A stretch of DNA of 13,369 nt from an archaeon (GCA_029258815.1 JAPDJZ010000150.1:1-13369); one strand, 5' to 3'; positions 6,566 through 12,356 are shown, counted from the stretch's first letter. The notes: generated by a model not told the origin, from the sequence alone. Program-made: numbers and translations.

Positions 6566-7537
6566 CTAGGTTCTCAGTTGGGGCGGCGGGTCGGCTGCCA
6601 AAGCTATCGCTCCGTAGAGAACCACGTCCTCGCCCAGCGGCGTGATCCTGATTTCGGGAACCCTGTTAACCGTGTATCGCTTAATGTTCTCTAGGATGGG
6701 CTTGATTATCAGGTTCTCGTTGCGAAGCGCGACTGAGCCTCCGACGGTGATGAGCTCGGGATCGTAGCAGGCGTTTACGCTAGCGAAGCCTATCGCGTTC
6801 ACCCTCCCAATCTCGTTCACGATCCTGAGAGCATGTTCATCGCCCTCCTTAGCTAGCTCGAATAAGAGCTCGGAGGACAAGTTCCCATTCCTCACTAGGC
6901 GCTCCAGCCTACTCCCCCGAAACTCCTCCGGATACGCATCCACTAGATAGCTCGCGAATCTCGGAATATTTCTCCCGGAGCAGTAGGCTTCCCAGTGGCC
7001 TCTCGCGCCGCACGGGCACTCGAGCCTGCCGTCGAGGTCTACGACGATGTGGCCGATTTCAACCGCGTTCCCGTCTTTTCCCAGAAGGAGGCTTCCGTCG
7101 ATTATCGCTCCCCCGCCTATCCCGGAGCTCAGGGTTACGTAGACTAGGTTCTCGCATCCCTTGCCCGCTCCGAAGCGCTTTTCGCCCAAGACCGCGGCCG
7201 CGCAGTCGTTTACCAAATAGACCGGAACGCCGAACGCCTCCGAGAGAGCCTCAACTACAGGGACGTTCCTGAACAGGGCGTTTGGAGGGTTGAGGATGAC
7301 GCCTCTCCGGATGTCCACCGGCCCTATGGAGCCCACCCCTATCGCCCGAACCTCCTCGACCTCCCTCCCAGCGACCTCCCTCACCAGATCCGCGAGCTGC
7401 CGGATCACATACTCCCCGGACCTTTCCCGGAAAGTCATTCTCCTGACCCTTCTAATGATTCCGCTCTCTAAGCTTCCGAGAGCCGCCCGAACGTGAGTCG
7501 CCCCAACGTCTACTCCCACCACGAGGGCCGTGCTCAT
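6566..7537 (-). CDS. ROK-family sugar kinase (archaeal ATP-dependent glucokinase/hexokinase type)
   Basis: Phosphorylates a hexose with ATP, most likely glucose or a relative, feeding glycolysis. Phosphate-binding motif 1 is DVGATHVRAAL (10-20), the catalytic base D111 is in VNDCAAAVLGE, and the second phosphate motif is SSGIGGGAIIDG (137-148). The ROK signature follows with E160, H163 and CPCGARGHWEAYCSG (174-188). In many bacterial ROK proteins the residue at position 181 is Cys; His here matches archaeal hexokinases. The protein has full family length (323) and no N-terminal helix-turn-helix, so it is an enzyme rather than a ROK repressor. The ATG is placed by a TATA box about 28 bases upstream (leaderless). 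The exact sugar is not decidable; an N-acetyl sugar kinase is possible. The gap to the MazG-like gene is 80 bp. Confidence 0.88.
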   Translation of the reverse strand: MSTALVVGVDVGATHVRAALGSLESGIIRRVRRMTFRERSGEYVIRQLADLVREVAGREVEEVRAIGVGSIGPVDIRRGVILNPPNALFRNVPVVEALSEAFGVPVYLVNDCAAAVLGEKRFGAGKGCENLVYVTLSSGIGGGAIIDGSLLLGKDGNAVEIGHIVVDLDGRLECPCGARGHWEAYCSGRNIPRFASYLVDAYPEEFRGSRLERLVRNGNLSSELLFELAKEGDEHALRIVNEIGRVNAIGFASVNACYDPELITVGGSVALRNENLIIKPILENIKRYTVNRVPEIRITPLGEDVVLYGAIALAADPPPQLRT

Positions 7538-7560
7538 ACGTCGAATCGATTATTGCTAAG

Positions 7561-7569
7561 ATCATAAAG
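7561..7569 (-). promoter_or_regulatory. TATA box of the ROK kinase gene
   Basis: CTTTATGAT on the minus strand, centred 28 bases before the ATG at 7537, so the mRNA should start at or next to the A of the start codon. Confidence 0.5.
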
Positions 7570-7611
7570 CTGTTGCTTAAGCCGGGCGGCCGGAATTTGA
7601 GCTATAGCACA

Positions 7612-7642
7612 AAATATTTATCACGCCAAATCTTACAGGAGG
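7612..7642 (+). promoter_or_regulatory. Promoter and Shine-Dalgarno deciding the start of the first TauE gene
   Basis: A TATA box AAATATTTA lies at 7612-7620 and a strong AGGAGG at 7637-7642, five bases before the ATG at 7648. The longer reading from a TTG at 7573 would place the TATA box inside the gene and add a non-membrane leader, so 7648 is chosen. An eight-base palindrome GCTATAGC (7601-7608) lies directly upstream of the TATA box. Confidence 0.6.
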
Positions 7643-7647
7643 CTGCT

Positions 7648-8442
7648 ATGATTCCATGGAGCCTTCCTGCAGCAGCCGCAGCCATCTTTCTCACCTCTCT
7701 GATTTTCTCGATCTTCGGTAGGGGCGGAGGAGACCTATACCTTCCAATAATAATCTCGCTTCTCCCGCTAAGCTATCACAGCTGCGCGAAGATCAGCCTA
7801 TTCCTGATAATGCTTCAGGGAATCTCCATGCTTATAATCTATCACGGGAAGCACAGGCTCGTCGACTGGGGTCTGGCGGTGCTGATAGGGGTGGTCGTCG
7901 GGGTCTCCTCCTTCCTCGGGGGATTCCTCTCTTATCAGATCCCTCCAACGGCCCTCAAGATAACGTTCTCGATAGCCCTCCTCCTCTCAGCCTACTTCAT
8001 CTATCGAGGAGTGCAGGCCAAGCCTCCCATCAGGCGCTTCGGGGTATGGTCTAGAAGGGTGGGGCGCCAAGAGTACTACTTCAACCTCCTATATGCTGTT
8101 CCGCCGATAGCTTTCGCGGCATTCATGGCCGGCATGGTCGGGATCTCGGGTGGAGGACTAATCATACCTGTTTGCATCCTTTTGGGAGGGGTTCCGATAA
8201 GGGTTGCCATGGGAACGAACACCTTTCTAGTCCTAGCATCCTCCTCCATGTCCTTCGCAGGCCACATGACTAGAGGGGGATTTGAGCCCCTTCTAGGATT
8301 GATCTTCGGAGCCGCCGTGATAGCCGGGTCCCAGATAGGCTCTAGGCTTCACGTAAAGATAGGTGAGAAGACTCTAAGAAAGATGTTCGCGATAATACTT
8401 GTCTCGGCAGCGGTCTGGATGCTGGCTAAGATATTCATCTAA
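7648..8442 (+). CDS. TauE/SafE-family membrane exporter (anion/organosulfur permease)
   Basis: An integral membrane protein of 264 residues. The family exports sulfite, sulfoacetate or related sulfur anions in bacteria; the substrate here is unknown. The two inverted halves each carry the family glycine motif: GRGGGDLYLP near residues 24-33 and GISGGGLIIPVCILLGG in the second half, the latter followed by VAMGTNTFLV. Seven or eight hydrophobic helices are visible, with a basic cytoplasmic loop between the halves (KPPIRRFGVWSRRVGR). It ends 23 bp from a second TauE gene on the opposite strand, with which it is tail to tail. Promoter and Shine-Dalgarno are clear. A link to sulfur or sulfite handling is inferred from family and context. 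Confidence 0.85.
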   Translation: MIPWSLPAAAAAIFLTSLIFSIFGRGGGDLYLPIIISLLPLSYHSCAKISLFLIMLQGISMLIIYHGKHRLVDWGLAVLIGVVVGVSSFLGGFLSYQIPPTALKITFSIALLLSAYFIYRGVQAKPPIRRFGVWSRRVGRQEYYFNLLYAVPPIAFAAFMAGMVGISGGGLIIPVCILLGGVPIRVAMGTNTFLVLASSSMSFAGHMTRGGFEPLLGLIFGAAVIAGSQIGSRLHVKIGEKTLRKMFAIILVSAAVWMLAKIFI

Positions 8443-8465
8443 AGGAGTCTCCAACGCCGCCTCCC

Positions 8466-9242
8466 TTAAATGAATCCTAGAGCGACTAACCCTCCTACGA
8501 TACCTATCAGCACTCCGAAGGCCATCTTCAGGATCCACGCCTTGGTAGTCTTCGCGGCCTTCGCCCCGATCCAAGAGAATAACAAGGTTACGGCCCCTAT
8601 CCCTATGAAGCTTACCACGTCCATGTATCCGTGTATAGTTAGGTTCGCGGCCCCGACCCCGGCGACGAAGATCATCTCCGTCGAAGATGTCCCGACGGCT
8701 ATATGCATCGGGTAGCCTAGGGCGTTTAGGATGGGCATGTAGTATATTCCTCCCCCGAATCCGCATAGCCCGGTCGCTATCCCCGCGAAGAACATGAGGG
8801 CGAAAAGCCTCGATCCAGCTTCAAGCCTCTTCACCTCGTCTATCGTGACTCTCGGAGGGATCTTCCCCCTTCCCTTAGCCGCTCCGTAGAGCATGTAGAT
8901 CCCGACCCCTATACACGCTATCCCAAAGATCTTCTTCAGCATGCTGCTCGGGGTCCATATCGCCAGCTGGGTTCCCAAGAAGACCCCTATGGCGGCCGCT
9001 ATCGAAGCTATCAGCACGCCCCTGCTATAGACGTGCCTGCTCCTGTAGTGCGCTATCACCCCCGGAATAGTGGTCAGGGAGATGACGGCCATGTTAACGG
9101 CGTAGGCGGTTTTTATCGGCAACCCCAGCAACGCCATCATCATGGGGATCCTGAGGAAGCATCCGCCTATTCCAAGCCAAGTGGCGAGAAACCCCGGAAT
9201 AGCGCCGGTCAAAATTATCCAAAACAATCTCAACGCGTCCAT
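8466..9242 (-). CDS. Second TauE/SafE-family membrane exporter
   Basis: A 258-residue membrane protein of the same family as its convergent neighbour but clearly divergent from it. Its half motifs are LGIGGCFLRIPMM (first half) and GFGGGIYYMPILNALGYPMHIAVGTSS (second half). Hydrophobic helices cover most of the chain, and a charged loop (RGKIPPRVTIDEVKRLE) separates the halves. The ATG at 9242 is chosen because the TATA box at 9266-9274 places the transcript start at or within a few bases of it; the reading from 9308 would run through the promoter and adds charged residues untypical of the family. It is divergent from the ArsR-type regulator, which makes it the most probable target of that regulator. 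The substrate is unknown; sulfur oxyanions are the family precedent. Confidence 0.85.
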   Translation of the reverse strand: MDALRLFWIILTGAIPGFLATWLGIGGCFLRIPMMMALLGLPIKTAYAVNMAVISLTTIPGVIAHYRSRHVYSRGVLIASIAAAIGVFLGTQLAIWTPSSMLKKIFGIACIGVGIYMLYGAAKGRGKIPPRVTIDEVKRLEAGSRLFALMFFAGIATGLCGFGGGIYYMPILNALGYPMHIAVGTSSTEMIFVAGVGAANLTIHGYMDVVSFIGIGAVTLLFSWIGAKAAKTTKAWILKMAFGVLIGIVGGLVALGFI

Positions 9243-9265
9243 CTCGGTGATTCTCGTTTTTGTGC

Positions 9266-9274
9266 AATATTTAA
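9266..9274 (-). promoter_or_regulatory. TATA box of the second TauE gene
   Basis: TTAAATATT on the minus strand within a very AT-rich stretch (9266-9290), about 28 bases before the ATG at 9242. GCACAAAAA follows directly downstream of the TATA box on the same strand. Confidence 0.55.
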
Positions 9275-9365
9275 ATTTAAAATTTTTGATATGTTCTGAA
9301 GCGGTCAAAGTCTCTCATCATTCAGCCGGATCTCTTTGTTCGCTTTTGCCTTAAACCGGGATATC

Positions 9366-9385
9366 CTCATTTTTCTCGAAATGAG
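9366..9385. promoter_or_regulatory. Dyad operator candidate of the ArsR-type regulator
   Basis: CTCATTT (9366-9372) and AAATGAG (9379-9385) form a perfect 7-bp inverted repeat with a six-base spacer; T9364/A9387 also pair after one mismatch. It lies just upstream of the TATA box at 9389-9396, over the expected TFB-binding element, so a dimer bound there would block transcription start. Autoregulation is inferred from position. Confidence 0.45.
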
Positions 9386-9388
9386 AAG

Positions 9389-9396
9389 TTTTAAAT
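9389..9396 (+). promoter_or_regulatory. TATA box of the ArsR-type regulator gene
   Basis: TTTTAAAT, centred about 27 bases before the ATG at 9420. The mRNA would therefore begin at the start codon itself, which is the main reason to choose that ATG over the ones at 9336 (TTG) and 9381. Confidence 0.55.
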
Positions 9397-9419
9397 CGAC
9401 ATTCTACTTCCCTGAATCG

Positions 9420-9809
9420 ATGAATTCTCTTGATCCAGCTGTTAGGCGTAGGCTTGAGAGACTTGTTGAATTTCGGGGAGGGAAAACGGTTGAGCAGTAT
9501 GTAGGTGAGTTATCGAGGCTCTCCCGGAGGGTTCTCAAGAGCAGGAGAATAAAAGTTGCCGCAAGGGTTTTTGCGGCGGTTTCAGATCCTGTTAGAATTA
9601 GCATTTTAAAGCTTCTTAGGGGGCGGAGGATGTGCGTTTGCGAGCTTATGATCGCTCTGGGCCTTAGCCAGCCCGCAATCTCCTATCACCTTAAGTTACT
9701 GCGGGGGTGTGGTCTCGTTAGACCGGTTAGGAGCGGGAGATGGGTCTTCTATGAGATAGCGAGTAGAAGGCTCGCTAACCTCATCTTCAAGCTGGTCGAA
9801 TCCGTTTAA
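9420..9809 (+). CDS. ArsR-family transcriptional regulator with Cys-x-Cys sensor motif
   Basis: A winged-helix repressor of 129 residues. The DNA-binding core is at about 48-113: VFAAVSDPVRISILKLL, then RRMCVCELMIALG, the recognition helix LSQPAISYHLKLL, and the wing VRPVRSGRWVFYEI. C72 and C74 sit at the start of the third helix, where classic ArsR proteins bind As(III)/Sb(III) with the ELCVCDL motif; C97 follows the recognition helix and could be a third thiol. Metalloid, soft metal or reactive sulfur sensing are all possible. Residues 1-45 form an extra helical extension. It is divergent from a TauE exporter, with a dyad over its own promoter. It converges on the NifX-like gene with only two bases between the stop codons. 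Confidence 0.85.
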   Translation: MNSLDPAVRRRLERLVEFRGGKTVEQYVGELSRLSRRVLKSRRIKVAARVFAAVSDPVRISILKLLRGRRMCVCELMIALGLSQPAISYHLKLLRGCGLVRPVRSGRWVFYEIASRRLANLIFKLVESV

Positions 9810-9820
9810 GGCTAAGCCTT
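9808..9820. terminator. Small hairpin between convergent arsR-type and nifX-like genes
   Basis: AAGGC, loop TAA, GCCTT: a 5-bp stem overlapping both stop codons, with TTT after it on the plus strand. It may help end both transcripts, but the stem is short. Confidence 0.3.
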
Positions 9821-10174
9821 TAATGATCTCCGCCTCTTGATCTCGGACAGAACCTCTTCCAGAGCTTTCGACACCTTCGTCCCGGCGCGGATTTTAATCG
9901 CAATTATCCCGTGTTCGTCTAGTAGGGTTGACGCCCCAATTCCCAGTTCGGGAGCTACCGCCACGTCGACCTTTAGGTCTGCCAGCATTTTCACGGCCAC
10001 CGGCCCCGCTCCATGCTTATAGGTTGCTGCGGGGTTCTCGACTATCTCGACATTCTTAACGGCGCCGCTTTCATCAACGTCTATTATCGTGAAGATCTTC
10101 GATCTGCTAAAGACCTCGGATAGGACATCATTTAATCCTCCTCTCCCCTTCGTGGGGATCGCTACCCGGAGCAT
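9812..10174 (-). CDS. NifX/NifB C-terminal-like protein (dinitrogenase iron-molybdenum cofactor domain)
   Basis: A single-domain protein of 120 residues with the family pattern: an opening strand RVAIPTKGRGGLNDVLSEVF, the KIFTIIDVD strand, ENPA followed by HGAGPVAVKMLADL (about 54-66), and VAVAPELGIGASTLLDEHGI. In nitrogen fixers such domains carry iron-molybdenum cofactor precursors. Stand-alone archaeal copies are common in species without nitrogenase and have unclear roles. No cysteine is present. The ATG at 10174 is preferred over a TTG at 10189 because family members begin just before this strand. A TATA box at 10208-10215 predicts a leader of about ten bases. No nif genes are in the window. 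The nearest cofactor-type enzyme is the AOR, far away on the same strand, so a link is only speculative. Confidence 0.82.
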   Translation of the reverse strand: MLRVAIPTKGRGGLNDVLSEVFSRSKIFTIIDVDESGAVKNVEIVENPAATYKHGAGPVAVKMLADLKVDVAVAPELGIGASTLLDEHGIIAIKIRAGTKVSKALEEVLSEIKRRRSLKA

Positions 10175-10207
10175 CCTCTCGATTCTCAATATTGAAAGCT
10201 ACCTCAT

Positions 10208-10215
10208 AATATTTA
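10208..10215 (-). promoter_or_regulatory. TATA box of the nifX-like gene
   Basis: TAAATATT on the minus strand, centred about 37 bases before the ATG at 10174. Its upstream edge touches a dyad at 10214-10231. Confidence 0.5.
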
Positions 10216-10231
10216 TGTGCATTCGCACGTA
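10214..10231. promoter_or_regulatory. Dyad upstream of the nifX-like promoter
   Basis: TA-T-GTGC, four-base spacer ATTC, GCAC-G-TA: six of seven arm positions pair. It overlaps the region just upstream of the TATA box, a usual place for archaeal repressors or activators. The half-sites differ from the dyad of the ArsR-type gene, so a different protein may bind. Confidence 0.35.
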
Positions 10232-10245
10232 TTTCCAAGCGAGGA

Positions 10246-10280
10246 AAATCCGCAGATCCCTCGGAAAAGAGGCCGGATTT
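10246..10280 (-). terminator. Structured terminator candidate at the end of rps11
   Basis: On the minus strand AAATCCG (10280-10274) pairs perfectly with CGGATTT (10252-10246), and the loop holds an inner CCTC/GAGG stem with a TTTTCC loop. The outer stem begins within the rps11 stop codon and ends with ATTTTCC. The position just after the gene and the T run suggest termination. Confidence 0.45.
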
Positions 10281-10752
10281 AGACTCTCCGGCCCCTCCTA
10301 CCTCCCTTCCTCCTAACCGAATCATGGGGTAGCGGGGTAACGTCCTCGATCCTCCCGATGATCACCCCAGATCTCGCGATAGCTCTTATCGCCGCTTGGG
10401 TCCCCGGCCCCGGTGTCCTAGCCTTTACTCCGCCGGGCGCCCTAACTTTTATGTGAACTGCCTCGATCCCCCTCTGCTTAGCTACCTCCATGGCGTAGCT
10501 CGCAGCCCTAGTCGCCGCGTAGGGGGTTGGCTCGAGCCTCCCGGCGTCCACGAACATCCCGCCCGACGCCCTCGCGATGGTCTCCGCTCCGGTTAGATCG
10601 GTTACGTGGACTATGATGTTGTTATAGCTCGAGTATACGTGGACTATCCCCCACTTCAGGGCCTTCTTCGGGGCTGAAGCCTGCTGCTGGGGCTGTTGAG
10701 CCTTTCCCCCCTTCTCCTCTTTCCCGGCTTCCTCGGCCTGAGCGCCGCTCAT
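10279..10752 (-). CDS. rps11: Small ribosomal subunit protein uS11
   Basis: A core protein of the 30S platform that contacts 16S rRNA near the mRNA exit. Residues 32-157 match archaeal uS11, including WGIVHVYSSYNNIIVHVTDL, GARTPGPG-like RTPGPGTQAAIRAIARSG, and the closing RRKGGRRGRRV. The first 30 residues are an extra tail rich in Glu, Lys, Gln and Ala. A near-perfect Shine-Dalgarno GGGAGGAGGTG lies seven bases before the ATG. The gene follows a UPF0282 gene by 32 bp, and a TATA-like CTTTAAATA (10775-10783) lies in the gap; the Shine-Dalgarno argues that at least part of expression comes from read-through. The uS13, uS4 and RpoD genes that usually flank it are absent here. Confidence 0.97.
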   Translation of the reverse strand: MSGAQAEEAGKEEKGGKAQQPQQQASAPKKALKWGIVHVYSSYNNIIVHVTDLTGAETIARASGGMFVDAGRLEPTPYAATRAASYAMEVAKQRGIEAVHIKVRAPGGVKARTPGPGTQAAIRAIARSGVIIGRIEDVTPLPHDSVRRKGGRRGRRV

Positions 10753-10759
10753 CCGGACG

Positions 10760-10770
10760 CACCTCCTCCC
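10760..10770 (-). promoter_or_regulatory. Strong Shine-Dalgarno of rps11
   Basis: GGGAGGAGGTG, matching the archaeal 16S rRNA 3' end over GGAGGTG, seven bases before the ATG. It is the strongest such site in the window, where most genes look leaderless, and implies a real leader, probably by co-transcription with the UPF0282 gene. Confidence 0.6.
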
Positions 10771-10784
10771 CCCGGTATTTAAAG

Positions 10785-11861
10785 TTAAAAGGCTCGGGAG
10801 CTTTTCCCAGCGTGTAGCAGGACGGCCGGCTCTTTCCCTAAGAATTCCGCCGCCGTCATAACCTTCTTGGCTTCCCTCTCCGCGGTTTCGTACACTTCCC
10901 TTACGCGCTCCCTATATCTGGGCTCCCTCGGCAGATGGTGATCGTAGATGATAAGCTCCGCGTCCACGTTCCTCACTATTCTGCGCATGTTCTCTATCGC
11001 CCGCCTCAGGTTGATCATGTTAAGCATGTAGGGTATGAGGTATGTGCTCGGGCCGTCGACTATCAGGAGGCTCGGATTCTCCCTGACTATCCGCTCGGCC
11101 TGATCCTCTATAACGGGCCCCTCGAGGTCGGAGGTGTGGATAAGCTTCTCCCCTCCGTGGATGATCTCGACGGAGATCACCCAGCCGACCCTAGCGTATT
11201 CTATCCCGTGGAATTCGGGTTTGCTGAATTTTATCGCCGTATCCCCGATCCTAAACGTCCTCGAGTCCGCGAACCTGACCCTGCACTCGGGGAGGTTCAG
11301 CTCGGGTATCCTCCTCAGCCTATTCCACTTCTCAGCCCTCTTGAGGAACCATTCCCTACCCTTTCTGAGGAGCTCCCTCTTCCTACTCGCGTAGTCGCCG
11401 TAGTCTCTCGATCTCGCGATCGGCAGATCTTCAAGCGGATCAGGGTAAGATCTTCTTCTCGGGGGTCTCAGCAGCTCCTCAAGCCTCCTCCCGGCGAACG
11501 CCCTCGCTAGGCTATCGTAGAACCCCTCAGCCCTACCCCTCTGCGAGTCGTTGATGTACTCGTTCGGGTTCTTCGCCAGTATTAGCTTCCCGCGGTAAAT
11601 CTCCTCGTCGAAATCGGTGAAGTGGTCGTAGTGGTAGTGGGTTATCGCGATCACCTCGGCTTTCTCGGAAGCGGATTTTATCGCCGCTCTAGCCTCCTCG
11701 AGCCATCTACGCTTAAGCTTCTTGGGGGCGGGGAAGCCCGGCTGCATCTCGGCGGCGCCCGGATCTATCAGGATCGAGGTGTCGGGGGTTTTGACTAGGG
11801 TGCAGGCGGATTTAGCGCCGAGGGAGTCGAACCAGACCAGCTCGAACTCTATGTTCCTCAA
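10785..11861 (-). CDS. Metallo-beta-lactamase fold protein, UPF0282 family
   Basis: An archaeal metal-dependent hydrolase family of unknown substrate. The opening VWFDSLGAKSACTLVKTPDTSILIDPG is typical. The metal motif THYHYDH holds H75, H77, D79 and H80; further candidate ligands are H218 (EFHG), D245 (HTSDLEG) and H308/H309 (YDHHLP). The 358 residues exceed the roughly 300-330 I expect for the family; the excess seems to be an Arg/Glu-rich helical stretch at about 120-190. The start is TTG at 11861: an in-frame TAA at 11868-11870 prevents any longer reading, and no ATG fits the conserved N-terminus. It leads into rps11 32 bp downstream on the same strand and is divergent from the L12 gene. 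A nuclease or phosphoesterase activity is possible but unproven. Confidence 0.85.
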   Translation of the reverse strand: MRNIEFELVWFDSLGAKSACTLVKTPDTSILIDPGAAEMQPGFPAPKKLKRRWLEEARAAIKSASEKAEVIAITHYHYDHFTDFDEEIYRGKLILAKNPNEYINDSQRGRAEGFYDSLARAFAGRRLEELLRPPRRRSYPDPLEDLPIARSRDYGDYASRKRELLRKGREWFLKRAEKWNRLRRIPELNLPECRVRFADSRTFRIGDTAIKFSKPEFHGIEYARVGWVISVEIIHGGEKLIHTSDLEGPVIEDQAERIVRENPSLLIVDGPSTYLIPYMLNMINLRRAIENMRRIVRNVDAELIIYDHHLPREPRYRERVREVYETAEREAKKVMTAAEFLGKEPAVLLHAGKSSRAF

Positions 11862-11906
11862 CCCGGCTTATAGGGGGGTTTAAGCGGCTTAGAGGTTTCT
11901 CAGTAA

Positions 11907-11914
11907 AACTTAAG
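11907..11914 (+). promoter_or_regulatory. Probable TATA element of the L12 gene
   Basis: AAACTTAA, about 36 bases before the ATG at 11947, is the best TATA-like match in the 85 bp divergent region. It is weaker than the other TATA boxes in this window. No clear Shine-Dalgarno precedes the ATG. Confidence 0.35.
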
Positions 11915-11946
11915 AGAAGGCTCATCATTAGCTCGCCTGAGCCGGC

Positions 11947-12267
11947 ATGGAATACGTTTACGCCGCCCTCTTACTGCATAGGGCCGGAAAGGAGGTTAGC
12001 GAGGATAACCTGAAGAAGGTTCTATCGGCGGCGGGCGTAAACCCCGACGAGGCCAGGGTTAAGGCCTTGGTAGCCGCCCTCTCGGAGGTTAACATAGACG
12101 AGGTTTTGAAGAGCGCTACCGCCATGCCCCTAGCGCCCGCTGCCCCGGCGGCAGCCCAGCCGCCCGCCGAGGAGAAGAAGCCCGAAGCGAAGGAAGAGGA
12201 GAAGAAGAAAGAGGAGAAGAAGGAGTCCGAGGAGGCTCTAGCCGGTCTAAGCGCCCTCTTCGGCTAA
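11947..12267 (+). CDS. rpl12: Ribosomal stalk protein P1 (archaeal L12)
   Basis: Forms dimers on the uL10 base of the 50S stalk and recruits translation GTPases. The N-terminal dimerisation domain (1-60) reads MEYVYAALLLHRAGKEVSED and on to NIDEVLKSA. An Ala/Pro hinge (about 61-76) and a Lys/Glu-rich flexible arm follow, and the conserved GTPase-binding tip ALAGLSALFG closes it. The 106-residue length is normal. In many archaea it directly follows uL10; here an oppositely oriented UPF0282 gene occupies that place, so uL10 must lie elsewhere. alaS follows on the same strand after 96 bp with its own TATA box. Confidence 0.96.
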   Translation: MEYVYAALLLHRAGKEVSEDNLKKVLSAAGVNPDEARVKALVAALSEVNIDEVLKSATAMPLAPAAPAAAQPPAEEKKPEAKEEEKKKEEKKESEEALAGLSALFG

Positions 12268-12281
12268 AGCCGGAAACGGCT
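12268..12281 (+). terminator. GAAA-capped hairpin directly after the L12 gene
   Basis: AGCCG, tetraloop GAAA, CGGCT begins one base past the L12 stop and is followed by a C/T-rich stretch (12281-12300). GNRA loops stabilise RNA hairpins, so it may end or protect the mRNA. There is no T run, so intrinsic termination is uncertain. Confidence 0.35.
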
Positions 12282-12309
12282 CCCCGGCCGTCCCGTCTCC
12301 AGAAACCAC

Positions 12310-12317
12310 TATATTTA
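12310..12317 (+). promoter_or_regulatory. TATA box of alaS
   Basis: TATATTTA, predicting a start near 12340 and a leader of about 24 bases, long enough to include the GGTGA Shine-Dalgarno at 12352-12356. Confidence 0.6.
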
Positions 12318-12351
12318 ATTTTCAGCCCAAGCCGAATCTAGCCTAGGGGAT

Positions 12352-12356
12352 GGTGA
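12352..12356 (+). promoter_or_regulatory. Shine-Dalgarno that decides the TTG start of alaS
   Basis: GGTGA, complementary to the archaeal 16S rRNA 3' end, is seven bases before TTG 12364. The nearer-looking ATG at 12350 is in another frame and meets TGA after five codons. Confidence 0.5.

Noticed and set aside
7573..7647. 25-residue longer N-terminus for the first TauE gene
   Set aside because: It would start on a TTG upstream of the TATA box and ignore the AGGAGG five bases before the ATG at 7648.
9243..9308. 22-residue longer N-terminus for the second TauE gene
   Set aside because: It covers the AT-rich promoter and gives a charged leader unlike the family; the TATA box points to 9242.
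9336..9419. 28-residue longer N-terminus for the ArsR-type regulator
   Set aside because: It would run through the dyad and TATA box; the TATA box is at leaderless distance from the ATG at 9420.
9243..9419. A small RNA gene in the longest intergenic region
   Set aside because: I found promoters and a dyad there but no box C/D motif pair, tRNA-like fold or stable long hairpin.
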